64,000 bases of DNA from an uncultured Lachnospiraceae bacterium (GCA_902801585.1 CADCIU010000005.1:1-64000); one strand, 5' to 3'. Counted from the stretch's first letter, positions 26,252 to 34,528 are shown. The notes: generated from the letters alone by a model not told the origin. A program made the numbers and translations.

Positions 26252-26291
26252 CGTTACACCTCCTTACCGCTGAAGTAGTCACACAAATGGT

Positions 26292-26320
26292 ATTATACTT
26301 ACGGCATCTTCCTTTGTCAA
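26292..26320 (-). promoter_or_regulatory. Consensus sigma-A promoter for rpmF
   Basis: Perfect hexamers on the minus strand: TTGACA (26315-26320), 17-base spacer, TATAAT (26292-26297). Leader about 33 bases with the AAGGAGG site. Confidence 0.85.
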
Positions 26321-26336
26321 CAACTTTTTAGGCCAA

Positions 26337-27539
26337 TTATTTGGTCAGTGCATATGTCTCACGCGCGATCGCCAGCTCTTCGTTGGTCGCGATGGAATAT
26401 ACCAGAACTTTGCTGTCTGCTGTGGAGATTCTGTGCACGTCCTCTCTCTTCGCGTTCTCCTCCTTGTCGCATGTAACGCCCAGATATCCGAAATAATCCA
26501 TTACTTTCTCGCGTACGAATGCGCTGTTTTCGCCGATTCCGGCTGTGAAAGCAATGACATCGACGCCGTTCATGGCTGCTGTATAGGAGCCGATATATTT
26601 CGCAACTCTGTAGCAGAACGCATCGACAGCGAGCTTGGCATATTTGTTGCCGCCCAGATATCCCTCTTCGAGGTCACGGAAATCAGAGGAGAGCTCGTCG
26701 GAAAGAGCAAATACACCGGACTTCTTGTTGAGGATATTAACTACCTCAGCAGCTGTCAGGTTCTCCTTGCCGGCGATGAAATCGACGATCGCGGGATCGA
26801 GGTCACCGCTTCTGGTTCCCATGATCAGGCCTTCGAGCGGAGTAAGTCCCATGGATGTGTCGACGCACTTGCCGTTCATGACAGCAGAGATACTCGCGCC
26901 GTTGCCCAGATGGCAGACGATCGTCTTGACTGCGTCATAAGGTTTGCCGGCAACTTTCGCAGCTTCCTTGGATACGAAGGAGTGGCTGGTCCCGTGGAAG
27001 CCGTATCTTCTCACCTTGTAATCTCTGTAAAACTTAAGAGGAAGTGCATACATATAAGCCTTCTCGGGCATTGTCTGATGGAATGCCGTATCGAAGACAG
27101 CTACCATAGGTGTTCCGGGCATGAGTGCCTTGCAGGCATCAATGCCGATCAGGTTTGCAGGGTTATGCAGAGGCGCCAGATCCGATACTTCCTTGATCGC
27201 CTCGATCACTTCGTCCGTAATGACCACAGAGGATGTGAATTTCTCGCCGCCGTGGACGATCCTGTGACCTACAGCGCCGATCTCGCTCAGAGATTTCAGG
27301 ACGCCGGTCTTCTCATTGGTCAGTGCGTCAAGTACCAGGCTCACTGCCTTGTTGTGATCGGGCATGGGAATCTCGTTGACTTCCTTGCCGCTGTTGTCTG
27401 CCTTGTTCTCATACGTGATGCAGGAACCATCCATGCCGATTCTCTCGCAAAGTCCTTTTGCAAGAAGCTTCTCGGACTCAGCGTTGATGACCTGGAATTT
27501 CAGTGAAGAACTGCCGCAGTTGATTACCAGAATACTCAT
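26337..27539 (-). CDS. ackA: Acetate kinase
   Basis: Interconverts acetyl-phosphate and acetate with ADP/ATP, the energy-yielding step of acetate fermentation. 400 residues from the ATG at 27539, which has GGGGAG 6 bases upstream and gives the family start MSILVINCGSSSLKFQ. Other signatures are VGHRIVHGGEKF, the substrate-binding HNPAN, AVFDTAFHQTMP, RYGFHGTSHSFVSKE, and the ATP-site HLGNGASISAV and GIGENSAFVR. No pta gene is adjacent in this window. It is read divergently from tmcAL. Confidence 0.96.
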   Translation of the reverse strand: MSILVINCGSSSLKFQVINAESEKLLAKGLCERIGMDGSCITYENKADNSGKEVNEIPMPDHNKAVSLVLDALTNEKTGVLKSLSEIGAVGHRIVHGGEKFTSSVVITDEVIEAIKEVSDLAPLHNPANLIGIDACKALMPGTPMVAVFDTAFHQTMPEKAYMYALPLKFYRDYKVRRYGFHGTSHSFVSKEAAKVAGKPYDAVKTIVCHLGNGASISAVMNGKCVDTSMGLTPLEGLIMGTRSGDLDPAIVDFIAGKENLTAAEVVNILNKKSGVFALSDELSSDFRDLEEGYLGGNKYAKLAVDAFCYRVAKYIGSYTAAMNGVDVIAFTAGIGENSAFVREKVMDYFGYLGVTCDKEENAKREDVHRISTADSKVLVYSIATNEELAIARETYALTK

Positions 27540-27612
27540 TTTCTTCTCCCCTAAATAATGAATCATAAGAAACGGCAATAGATTCGCATTGCCGCAAGCT
27601 GCTCTGATTTTA

Positions 27613-27641
27613 ATTATACACACATTGTTTTAAAGGGACAA
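27613..27641 (-). promoter_or_regulatory. Promoter for ackA
   Basis: Minus strand TTGTCC (27636-27641) and TATAAT (27613-27618) with a 17-base spacer and TGTG just before the -10. The leader is about 70 bases. The 27540-27851 gap otherwise holds the palindrome GTTTTAAAAC and the repeat array upstream of tmcAL. Confidence 0.7.
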
Positions 27642-27725
27642 GAATTGCTCCTGTTTTAAAACAAAACTTCTGAAATGCTCGTAGAACTTTTATTGGCGAT
27701 ATGGAATAATAAAATCGAATATGAC

Positions 27726-27780
27726 ATATCGGATTCCAATATCGGATTCAGAATGTCGGATTCAGAATATCAGATTCGAA
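27726..27780 (+). repeat. Four tandem 13-14 bp repeats upstream of tmcAL
   Basis: Units ATATCGGATTCCA (13), ATATCGGATTCAGA, ATGTCGGATTCAGA and ATATCAGATTCGAA (14 each) are contiguous between the ackA promoter and tmcAL. They are followed by GGACCGGG repeats at 27786-27809. The array ends 71 bases before the tmcAL ATG, so it lies in the promoter or leader. Confidence 0.8.
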
Positions 27781-27851
27781 ATAATGGACCGGGAATGGTC
27801 CGGGACCGGGGCAGAACCGCCCGATGCCGGTTACAAAGGGAGAATATTTAA

Positions 27852-28985
27852 ATGAAAGTGACGGGAATCATCGCAGAGTGCAATCCCCTGCACGAAGGAC
27901 ATATATATCTCTTACAAGAAGCGAGGAAAAGAACAGACGCAGATTACGTGATCGTCGCCCTGAGCGGTGATTATGTCCAGCGCGGCGCACCCTCGATCGT
28001 TTCCAAAGAACTCAGGACCGAAGCGCTTCTCCGCGAAGGCGCGGATCTGGTGCTGGAACTGCCGCTCTATGCAGCCTGCGCGGGTGCAGACTATTTTGCC
28101 CGAGGCGCAGCAGCGCTGCTTGAAAGCACAGGAGTCGTAACGGATCTGGCATTCGGTTCCGAGTGCGGCGACATCACGAAACTTCAGAAAGCGGCAGATC
28201 TGATCAAAAATGAGACAAATGAGTATTCCGAGATCCTTCAAAGAGGTCTTCGCACAGGACTCACTTACCCTGAGGCCAGATCCAATGCTGCAGGCTCACA
28301 GGGCCTCCCCTCCTCTCCCAACGATCTGCTGGGAACGGAATACCTCAAGGCACTGGCTTTGTGTCATAGTACCATAACCCCCCATGCCATTCTCCGCACA
28401 CAGTGCAGATCCGCCTCCGATATCCGCAGCGACCTCCTTGCCAAAAGACGCCGTACGGATCCCATACTATGCAGAGACGATTTCTCCGATCACCTGCTGC
28501 ATGCGCTCTATAATGCGGCAGAGCCTGAAGATCTGTCCTGTTTCCTCGACGTGTCGCAGGACCTGGCCGGGAGAATCCTGCATGAGCTCCCCTATTTTGA
28601 CACATTCTCCTCATTTACCGACGCCGTCAAGACGAGGAATTATACGTACACACGGGTATCCCGGGCACTCATGCATATCATTTTGGGAATGAGAACAGAG
28701 GTCATGCAGGACTTCGACTCGCGCTTCGGCTTATGCGGATGGATCCGCCCGATCGGCTTTAGGCGGACAGCGCGTCCGCTCCTTCGAAGCATAGCGGCCG
28801 GCAGCTCCGTTCCCTTTCTTGATAAGCTCTCCCGGGCAGATGAGCTCCTCTCCCCCGCGCCGGCTTCCATTTTAAGGGAAGAGATCCGCGCCGAGTTCCT
28901 CTATGATATTATGGCGGCCAGGAGAACGGGCAAGTCCGCAGACGGCGTCAAACCCGGACCCGCCAAACAAATGGTGATCATATAG
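27852..28985 (+). CDS. tmcAL: tRNA(Met) cytidine acetate ligase TmcAL
   Basis: Acetylates C34 of elongator tRNA-Met (ac4C) using acetate and ATP through an acetyl-adenylate. 377 residues, nucleotidyltransferase fold. The HIGH-like motif is IIAECNPLHEGHIYLL, followed by VIVALSGDYVQRGAPSIVSKELR, the LVLELPLYAACAGADYFA block and GSECGDI. The central SPNDLLGTEYLKAL and the C-terminal SRALMHIILGMRTEV helices are typical. AAGGGAG lies 9 bases before the ATG. It is divergent from ackA, an acetate-handling gene; this neighbour pair is common in related genomes as far as I know. Confidence 0.9.
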   Translation: MKVTGIIAECNPLHEGHIYLLQEARKRTDADYVIVALSGDYVQRGAPSIVSKELRTEALLREGADLVLELPLYAACAGADYFARGAAALLESTGVVTDLAFGSECGDITKLQKAADLIKNETNEYSEILQRGLRTGLTYPEARSNAAGSQGLPSSPNDLLGTEYLKALALCHSTITPHAILRTQCRSASDIRSDLLAKRRRTDPILCRDDFSDHLLHALYNAAEPEDLSCFLDVSQDLAGRILHELPYFDTFSSFTDAVKTRNYTYTRVSRALMHIILGMRTEVMQDFDSRFGLCGWIRPIGFRRTARPLLRSIAAGSSVPFLDKLSRADELLSPAPASILREEIRAEFLYDIMAARRTGKSADGVKPGPAKQMVII

Positions 28986-29009
28986 AGCTTCACAGTTCTC
29001 AGGTCATCA

Positions 29010-31379
29010 TCAGGCGAATCCGATCACTCTCATGAGGATTCCGATGATCAGCGCTGCGATCCAGGCGACAACACACTGTTCGACAACAATTCCGAAAGCC
29101 CATTTTGAACCGAGCTCTCGCTTGAACGATGACACAGCCGCCACACAAGGTGTATAAAGCAGGCAGAACACCAGCAGGCTGACCGCGGCGGCAGGTGTCA
29201 GGGCTGCCTGCAGCGCCGCCACCGAGCCGAACAGAACGGTCAAAGTAGAGACCACGCTCTCTTTTGCCATAAAACCGGCGATCAGGGCAACACAGATCCT
29301 CCAGTCCGCAAATCCAAGGGGCTTAAAGACCGGAGTGAGCACATTCGCTACGAGTGCGAGAATACTGTCCTTGGAATCCGTGACCACATTCAGCCTGATG
29401 CTGAACGTCTGCAGGAACCAGATCACCAGTGTGGCGATAAAAATGACTGTGAAAGCGCGCGTCACAAAATCTCTCGCTTTCTCCCACAGAAGTCTCGCCA
29501 CATTCCCGGGCCTGGGCATCCTGTAATTGGGAAGTTCCATGACAAACGGGACCGCTTCCCCCTTAAAGAACAGTTTTCTGAAAACCCATGCCATGATCAG
29601 CCCCCACAAGATCCCTGTCAGATAGAGTGCCACATAGACCGGGCCTTTCATTCCGCCGAAGAAAGCGGCGGCAAAGAGCCCGTAGATCGGCATCTTGGCA
29701 TTGCAGCTCATATAGGGCGTAAGAAGGATCGTCATCTTGCGGTCTCTCTCCGACGGAAGTGTCCGCGTCGCCATGACGCCCGGCACCGTGCATCCGAATC
29801 CGATCAGCATCGGCACAATACTGCGTCCTGACAGTCCGATCTTTCTGAGCGGCTTGTCCATTACGAAGGCGATCCTCGCCATATAGCCGCTGTCCTCAAG
29901 GATCGAAAGAAAGAAGAACAGGACAACAATGAGCGGCATGAAACTGAGTACACTGCCCACCCCGTTGAAAATGCCGTCAATAATGAGCGAGTGCAGTACT
30001 GTATTGACGTTCAGAGAAGTCAGAAGGGCGTCCGTCAGCCCGGTCAGATATTCGATCCCTGCCTCCAGCGCGCTCTGCAGCGCACCGCCGATCACATTGA
30101 ACGTGAGGAAAAATATCGCGAACATGATGCCGATAAAGCACGGGATCGCCGTGTATTTCCCGGTGAGAATGCGGTCCAGCCCTATGCTCCTCTTTCTCTC
30201 TATACTCTCCTTCGGCTTGACCACTGTCTCCGCGCTTACTTTTTGGATAAAAGAGTACCTCATATCTGCGATGGCCGCAGACCTGTCAAGTCCTCTCTCT
30301 TTTTCCATTTGTCTGATCAGATGCTCACACGTCTCCAGCTCATTCCGATCCAGTTTCAGGGCATCCAGGACCATTTTGTCGCCCTCGATCACTTTGTTAG
30401 CCGCAAATCGGATCGGGATCCCCGCACTTTGGGAGTGGTCCTCGATCAGATGCATGATCGAATGGATACAGCGATGGACCGCGCCGCCGTGATCGTCCGA
30501 ATCACAGAAATCCTGTCTCTCAGGTTTTTCCTGATAGTGCGCCACATGGATGGCATGCTCGATCAGCTCGTCGATCCCCTCGTTGGTGGCCGCCGCGATC
30601 GGAACGACCGGTATGCCCAGCAGCTCTTCCATCTTGTTGATCCTGATGCTGCCCCCGTTCTTTCTCATCTCGTCCATCATATTGAGTGCGAGCACCATGG
30701 GAATATCCAGCTCCATCAGCTGCATAGTCAGATACATATTCCTCTCGATGTTGGTCGCATCCGCAATATTGATGATCCCTCTGGGATGCTCGCTGAGAAT
30801 AAACTGTCTGGTGACGATCTCCTCACTGCTGTAGGGTGACATCGAGTAGATTCCCGGCAGATCCGTGACAAGCGTGTTGGGGTAGCCCCTGATCACGCCG
30901 TCCTTTCTGTCGACCGTAACGCCCGGAAAATTGCCCACATGCTGGTTGGATCCCGTCAGCTGGTTGAACAGCGTCGTCTTTCCGCTGTTCTGATTCCCCG
31001 CAAGCGCAAATGTGAGCTGTGTTCCCTCCGGCAGCGCATGCTCCGTCGAGGGGTCATGGAATTTTCCGCCTTCGCCGAGCCCGGGATGGCTGTCCTCCCC
31101 CAGTCCTGTATCATTTGGGGTCTGATCACTCAGGATCCCGGCACCCGCCTTCTCTTCGCACAGCGTCACCTCGATCTTTTGGGCATCATCGATCCGCAAA
31201 GTCAGGTCATACCCATGGATGCTCAGCTGCACCGGGTCACCCATCGGTGCATATTTGACCACTTTCACGACCGTTCCGGGAATCATTCCCATATCCAGAA
31301 AATGCTGGCGCAGAGCGCCCTTTCCTCCGACTTTCGTCACAATACCGGACTGTCCGATATCCATATCTTTGATCGTCAT
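29010..31379 (-). CDS. feoB: Fused FeoA-FeoB ferrous iron transporter
   Basis: Imports Fe2+ under anaerobic conditions. 789 residues from the ATG at 31379 (GGAGAG 4 bases upstream). Residues 1-75 are an SH3-like FeoA domain (MTIKDMDIGQSGIVTKVGG, RQHFLDMGMIPGT); a linker rich in Gly, Asp and Ser leads to a FeoB G domain with GNQNSGKTTLFNQLTG, HVGNFPGVTVDRKDG, DLPGIYSMSPYS and NMMD. The membrane core has the two gate regions (GCTVPGVMATRTL, YTPCVAAVSSFKRELG) in a Cys-containing Gram-positive style. No FeoC gene is nearby. Confidence 0.95.
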   Translation of the reverse strand: MTIKDMDIGQSGIVTKVGGKGALRQHFLDMGMIPGTVVKVVKYAPMGDPVQLSIHGYDLTLRIDDAQKIEVTLCEEKAGAGILSDQTPNDTGLGEDSHPGLGEGGKFHDPSTEHALPEGTQLTFALAGNQNSGKTTLFNQLTGSNQHVGNFPGVTVDRKDGVIRGYPNTLVTDLPGIYSMSPYSSEEIVTRQFILSEHPRGIINIADATNIERNMYLTMQLMELDIPMVLALNMMDEMRKNGGSIRINKMEELLGIPVVPIAAATNEGIDELIEHAIHVAHYQEKPERQDFCDSDDHGGAVHRCIHSIMHLIEDHSQSAGIPIRFAANKVIEGDKMVLDALKLDRNELETCEHLIRQMEKERGLDRSAAIADMRYSFIQKVSAETVVKPKESIERKRSIGLDRILTGKYTAIPCFIGIMFAIFFLTFNVIGGALQSALEAGIEYLTGLTDALLTSLNVNTVLHSLIIDGIFNGVGSVLSFMPLIVVLFFFLSILEDSGYMARIAFVMDKPLRKIGLSGRSIVPMLIGFGCTVPGVMATRTLPSERDRKMTILLTPYMSCNAKMPIYGLFAAAFFGGMKGPVYVALYLTGILWGLIMAWVFRKLFFKGEAVPFVMELPNYRMPRPGNVARLLWEKARDFVTRAFTVIFIATLVIWFLQTFSIRLNVVTDSKDSILALVANVLTPVFKPLGFADWRICVALIAGFMAKESVVSTLTVLFGSVAALQAALTPAAAVSLLVFCLLYTPCVAAVSSFKRELGSKWAFGIVVEQCVVAWIAALIIGILMRVIGFA

Positions 31380-31418
31380 TGAACTCTCCAATCTGCTCGT
31401 TTACAGCCTGTATCAGTT

Positions 31419-31447
31419 ATTATAGACACGGAACCGTGTTTTGTCCA
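31419..31447 (-). promoter_or_regulatory. feoAB promoter with a palindromic operator in its spacer
   Basis: Minus strand TGGACA (31442-31447), 17-base spacer and TATAAT (31419-31424). The spacer contains the perfect 14-bp palindrome ACACGGTTCCGTGT (31426-31439). A regulator bound there would block RNA polymerase directly. The palindrome does not resemble the classical Fur box; the cognate regulator is unknown. Confidence 0.7.
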
Positions 31448-31523
31448 TTTGGATCAGTCCAATATCCTTTTGTGCAATATTGACTATATTTCATCAAAAT
31501 ACAATGCAAAAATATACAATTCG

Positions 31524-31552
31524 TTGACTTGTCCGCAATTGAATGATACACT
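31524..31552 (+). promoter_or_regulatory. Plus-strand promoter-like element upstream of the long inverted repeat
   Basis: TTGACT (31524-31529), 17-base spacer, TACACT (31547-31552). It points away from feoAB toward the inverted repeat and the 3' end of the ARH-macro gene; no plus-strand gene follows until 34590. Confidence 0.4.
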
Positions 31553-31601
31553 GATTATATGATTGATTAGGCTATTTATTCCAAATAGGGGGGATAGATA
31601 T

Positions 31602-31648
31602 ACTGAGGGGTGCCGGTTTACTGTAAACCTGCACCCCTCTCACTCAGT
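31602..31648. repeat. Long imperfect palindrome between feoAB and the ARH-macro gene
   Basis: Arms GAGGGGTGC-GGTTTAC and GTAAACC-GCACCCCTC (31605-31621 and 31623-31639, one central base, one mismatch), with an outer ACTGAG/CTCAGT pair. Neither strand has a good U tract beyond it. It could end the ARH-macro transcript, form the core of a small RNA read from 31524, or be a cruciform-type site. Confidence 0.7.
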
Positions 31649-31704
31649 AAGCACTCTGTGATCTCCTGTCTGATCAGATTTTATCAGTTTTTATTGATCT
31701 TTTT

Positions 31705-33591
31705 TTATTGATCAGCCTTTTCTCTTTCTTTCACCATTTTCTCATAGATCGCGTAGTTTTCCTGATCGAAGCAGCACATGACCGCATGCATCACATAGTT
31801 CTTGTGTGACGCGAGCCAGCTGCCGACCGCGCCCATGGCGACCTTAGCCGCTTCCTGTTTGGGATAGCCGTAGACTCCGGTGGATATATTCGGGAACACG
31901 ATGCTGTGCAGTCCGTTTTTCATTGCAAGATCCAGTGCTTTGGTATAGCAGGAAGCCAAAAGGACCGGATCCTCTTCGTCACCGTCATAGATCGGCCCGA
32001 CGGCATGGATCACGTACTTCGCGGGGAGTTTGTATCCGCGGGTCATCTTGACATCGCCGGTGTGACACCCTCCCAGCTTTCTGCACTCTTCAAGAAGCTC
32101 GGGCCCCGCTGCCCTGTGGATCGCCCCGTCGACGCCTCCGCCTCCCAGAAGTGATGTATTTGCTGCATTGACGCTGCCGTCCGCTTTCATCTTCGTGATG
32201 TCGCCTTTCGTGACGAGAATACCGCTCCTGTTCGCTCTTCGGATCTGCTCCTGTGATTTCATGATCTGTGCGGCTGCTTCCCTCGGCACAAAGAGAGGAT
32301 TCTTCTCAGGGTTGAGTACTACGCCCCTCACCTGTTCCGGCGCCTTGATCTTGCCGTCCCCTTCATTGGTAAAAGCCTCCAGGACCTGCCGGATGGTCAG
32401 AGCCATCACCGGGTCCTTAGCCGAGACGCCGGCCTTGAACGTATCCGGGCTCGTGTAGGCAACCTGCCAGCTGCTTCCGTCTTTGGTCGCCACCATTTTC
32501 ATCTGAAGCGCTCTCGCAGTCCCGCCTTTGGCTGTTCCGGGCCCTATAGGCTTCACCGGTACCAAAAGACTGCCTCCCTTGTACATCGCTGTGCTCAGCG
32601 CCTCGAAGCACTTGGCAAGCGTCTCGTTCGTACGGGTGCCGTGAAGATCTGACAGTCTTTTTTCCAATTCGGCGCTGCTTGAAAAATCCGGTTTTTTGCC
32701 CCGGCCGGTTCTCTTCTGCGCTCCGGGATGAAGCGCGTTTCGGAAGGCTTCCATCCTGGCCGGATCGCTCTCCCTCGCCTTTTTGTCTTCCTCTACCTTT
32801 GCGTCAAACCTGTCCAGGACCTCCCTCAGATCATCGGGAAGCCTTCTTCTCGCCTCCTGTTTGAGATCCTCAGGCACACCGTAAAAAGCCTCCGCCATAC
32901 TGCCTGCGATTGCCGCCAGCGTATCGGAATCGCCGCCGAGTGACACGGCAAGCCGGATCACGCTCTCGAAACTGTCTCCCTCCATAAATGCGCAGATCGC
33001 CTGGGGAACTGTCTCCTGGCAGGATTCGACGTGATGGTAATCCGGCCGGATCTCGTCGCATGTCCTTGAGAGATCATATCCGAAAGCTTTCGTCACCATA
33101 TTTTTGATCTCTTCTTTGGATGATCCGTGAAGCCCCATAAAAATGACGGCAGCCGTCGCCTGGGCACCCCGGATCCCTTCCGGATGGTTGTGAGACACAG
33201 CAGCAGTTACTGCTGCTATGTGAAGCATCTGCTGCAGATTTTCCTGACACAGCCAGACTGCCGGAGACACCCGCATAGCGCTCCCGTTTCCGAAGCTTTG
33301 ATAAGGCTTCGGATCCTCCTCCTGCAGCCACATACTGAAATTCACGCCATAGCCGGCAAAAGGATAACGTTTCCCGTATTTTTTCATTGCCTGAATGAGT
33401 GAGCGGCTCATCGTCTCTTCATCCGCATCGATCCCGCAGTTCATCAGGCCTTCCGCTACGGCGCAGGTCATAATACTGTCATCCGTATACATCGACCGAT
33501 CGGAAAACAGCTCAAACTCCGTTGTCTTGATGTTGTTCACATCAAACTCATAGGGACTGCCGATGATATCGCCTAATATAGCACCATACAT
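31705..33591 (-). CDS. Three-domain protein: ADP-ribosylhydrolase (ARH/DraG) + SseB-like + macro domain
   Basis: 628 residues. Residues 1-265 are an ARH/DraG-type ADP-ribosylglycohydrolase: GDIIGSPYEF, metal-binding YTDDS (35-39), HNHPEGIRGAQA (134-145) and GGDSDTLAAIAG (219-230), so the metal ligands are kept. A charged linker follows. Residues 305-445 resemble an SseB N-terminal domain (GGSLLVPVKP, WQVAYTSPDTFKAG, VRGVVLNPEKNPLFVPRE). Residues 457-625 are a macro domain: TKGDITKM, VNAANTSLLGGGGVDGAIH and NISTGVYGYPKQEAA, all hallmarks of ADP-ribose binding and hydrolysis. The ATG at 33591 has AGGAGG 8 bases upstream. It follows a HAD phosphatase gene with 18 bases between the HAD stop and this ATG. 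Likely role: removal of ADP-ribose from proteins, nucleic acids or O-acetyl-ADP-ribose; substrate unknown. Confidence 0.85.
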   Translation of the reverse strand: MYGAILGDIIGSPYEFDVNNIKTTEFELFSDRSMYTDDSIMTCAVAEGLMNCGIDADEETMSRSLIQAMKKYGKRYPFAGYGVNFSMWLQEEDPKPYQSFGNGSAMRVSPAVWLCQENLQQMLHIAAVTAAVSHNHPEGIRGAQATAAVIFMGLHGSSKEEIKNMVTKAFGYDLSRTCDEIRPDYHHVESCQETVPQAICAFMEGDSFESVIRLAVSLGGDSDTLAAIAGSMAEAFYGVPEDLKQEARRRLPDDLREVLDRFDAKVEEDKKARESDPARMEAFRNALHPGAQKRTGRGKKPDFSSSAELEKRLSDLHGTRTNETLAKCFEALSTAMYKGGSLLVPVKPIGPGTAKGGTARALQMKMVATKDGSSWQVAYTSPDTFKAGVSAKDPVMALTIRQVLEAFTNEGDGKIKAPEQVRGVVLNPEKNPLFVPREAAAQIMKSQEQIRRANRSGILVTKGDITKMKADGSVNAANTSLLGGGGVDGAIHRAAGPELLEECRKLGGCHTGDVKMTRGYKLPAKYVIHAVGPIYDGDEEDPVLLASCYTKALDLAMKNGLHSIVFPNISTGVYGYPKQEAAKVAMGAVGSWLASHKNYVMHAVMCCFDQENYAIYEKMVKEREKADQ

Positions 33592-33608
33592 TGTGCGTTC
33601 CTCCTTTA

Positions 33609-34427
33609 TCACAGTACATGTTTTATGATCGCGGCAGCGACGCCGTCGTGCTCGTTATCATCCGTCACAAAATCTGCCGCTTCTTTCACATCCTCATCCG
33701 AATTGCCCATAGCCACGGAAAACCCGGCTGCCCTCATAAGGCCGAGATCATTGTTGCCGTCTCCGATCGCCATCGTTTCTTCCCGCGATATGCCCAGCCT
33801 TGTACACAGGTCGAGAAGCGCCTCGCCTTTATCTGCCCGGTTCGAAGTGATCTCCAGATCGGTCGGCCAGGGAAAAATGATCCTGATCCCCTCAATACGG
33901 CGGATCCTGCCGAGTACATCATATTTCTGCGACTCGGACCGGCACATAATGGACAGATTCTCTATCCCGCCGGGCTGCGCGCCAAGGCTTTGCATCAGGT
34001 CCTCCTCCAGGATCCTGCTCTGTCTCAGATAGCCCATGACCGGTGTATTTCCGAATCTCTCCTTGAGCAGGCGCCTTCCCTGTAAATCGTGATGGCCGTA
34101 TCCCCCTGTAAAGTACTCTCGGATGATATCACTTTCCCGAGCCTTGCTCAGAACTTCAGCCGCCTTTTGTGCGGTCATGCAGCGCTCCCTGATCACTCCT
34201 CCTCCCGCGCGGTCCGTCGTCACCGCACCGTTGGATGTGATCGCATATCTGATGAACGGAAGTTCCATGACAGTAGCGGGAATGCCAAAATAGGGCCTCC
34301 CCGTGACAGGGACGATCGTGATCCCCTGTTCACTGGCTCTGTACAGGGTTTTCTTATTTTCTTCGCTTATCCTCTTGTCGGCCGTCAGCAGTGTCCCGTC
34401 CAGGTCAAGACCGATCATTCTGATCAC
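33609..34427 (-). CDS. HAD superfamily phosphatase, Cof type
   Basis: 272 residues. Motif I is IGLDLDGTLLTADKRIS (nucleophile Asp), motif II is VTGRP, motif III is ADKGEALLDL, and motif IV is AIGDGNNDLGLMRAAG, followed by VAMGNSDEDVKEAADFVT. A type IIB cap lies between motifs II and III. Enzymes of this group hydrolyse sugar phosphates or nucleotide-like phosphates; the substrate cannot be named. The GTG at 34427 has GAGGTG 7 bases upstream. It is upstream of, and probably co-transcribed with, the ARH-macro gene, so a phosphorylated ADP-ribose breakdown product is a conceivable substrate. Confidence 0.88.
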   Translation of the reverse strand: MIRMIGLDLDGTLLTADKRISEENKKTLYRASEQGITIVPVTGRPYFGIPATVMELPFIRYAITSNGAVTTDRAGGGVIRERCMTAQKAAEVLSKARESDIIREYFTGGYGHHDLQGRRLLKERFGNTPVMGYLRQSRILEEDLMQSLGAQPGGIENLSIMCRSESQKYDVLGRIRRIEGIRIIFPWPTDLEITSNRADKGEALLDLCTRLGISREETMAIGDGNNDLGLMRAAGFSVAMGNSDEDVKEAADFVTDDNEHDGVAAAIIKHVL

Positions 34428-34528
34428 AGTATATCACCTCATCTCTTCATGCCGCGCATTCCTTCATACAGCCCGGACATGTGCGGATACAGTCAGCAAT
34501 TATTATACCACGCACTTCCCAAACATGA

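Larger units (their letters stand above)
31380..31704. other. Regulatory gap between feoAB and the ARH-macro gene
   Basis: This 325-base, AT-rich gap holds the feoAB promoter with a palindrome (31419-31447), a plus-strand promoter-like element (31524-31552), a long inverted repeat (31602-31648) and a GATCAATAAAA-type repeat after the ARH-macro stop. No open reading frame with a ribosome site is evident. Confidence 0.6.

Noticed and set aside
31705..34427. Toxin-antitoxin pair
   Set aside because: The HAD and ARH-macro genes look like metabolic or repair enzymes; no ADP-ribosyltransferase toxin gene lies next to them in this window.
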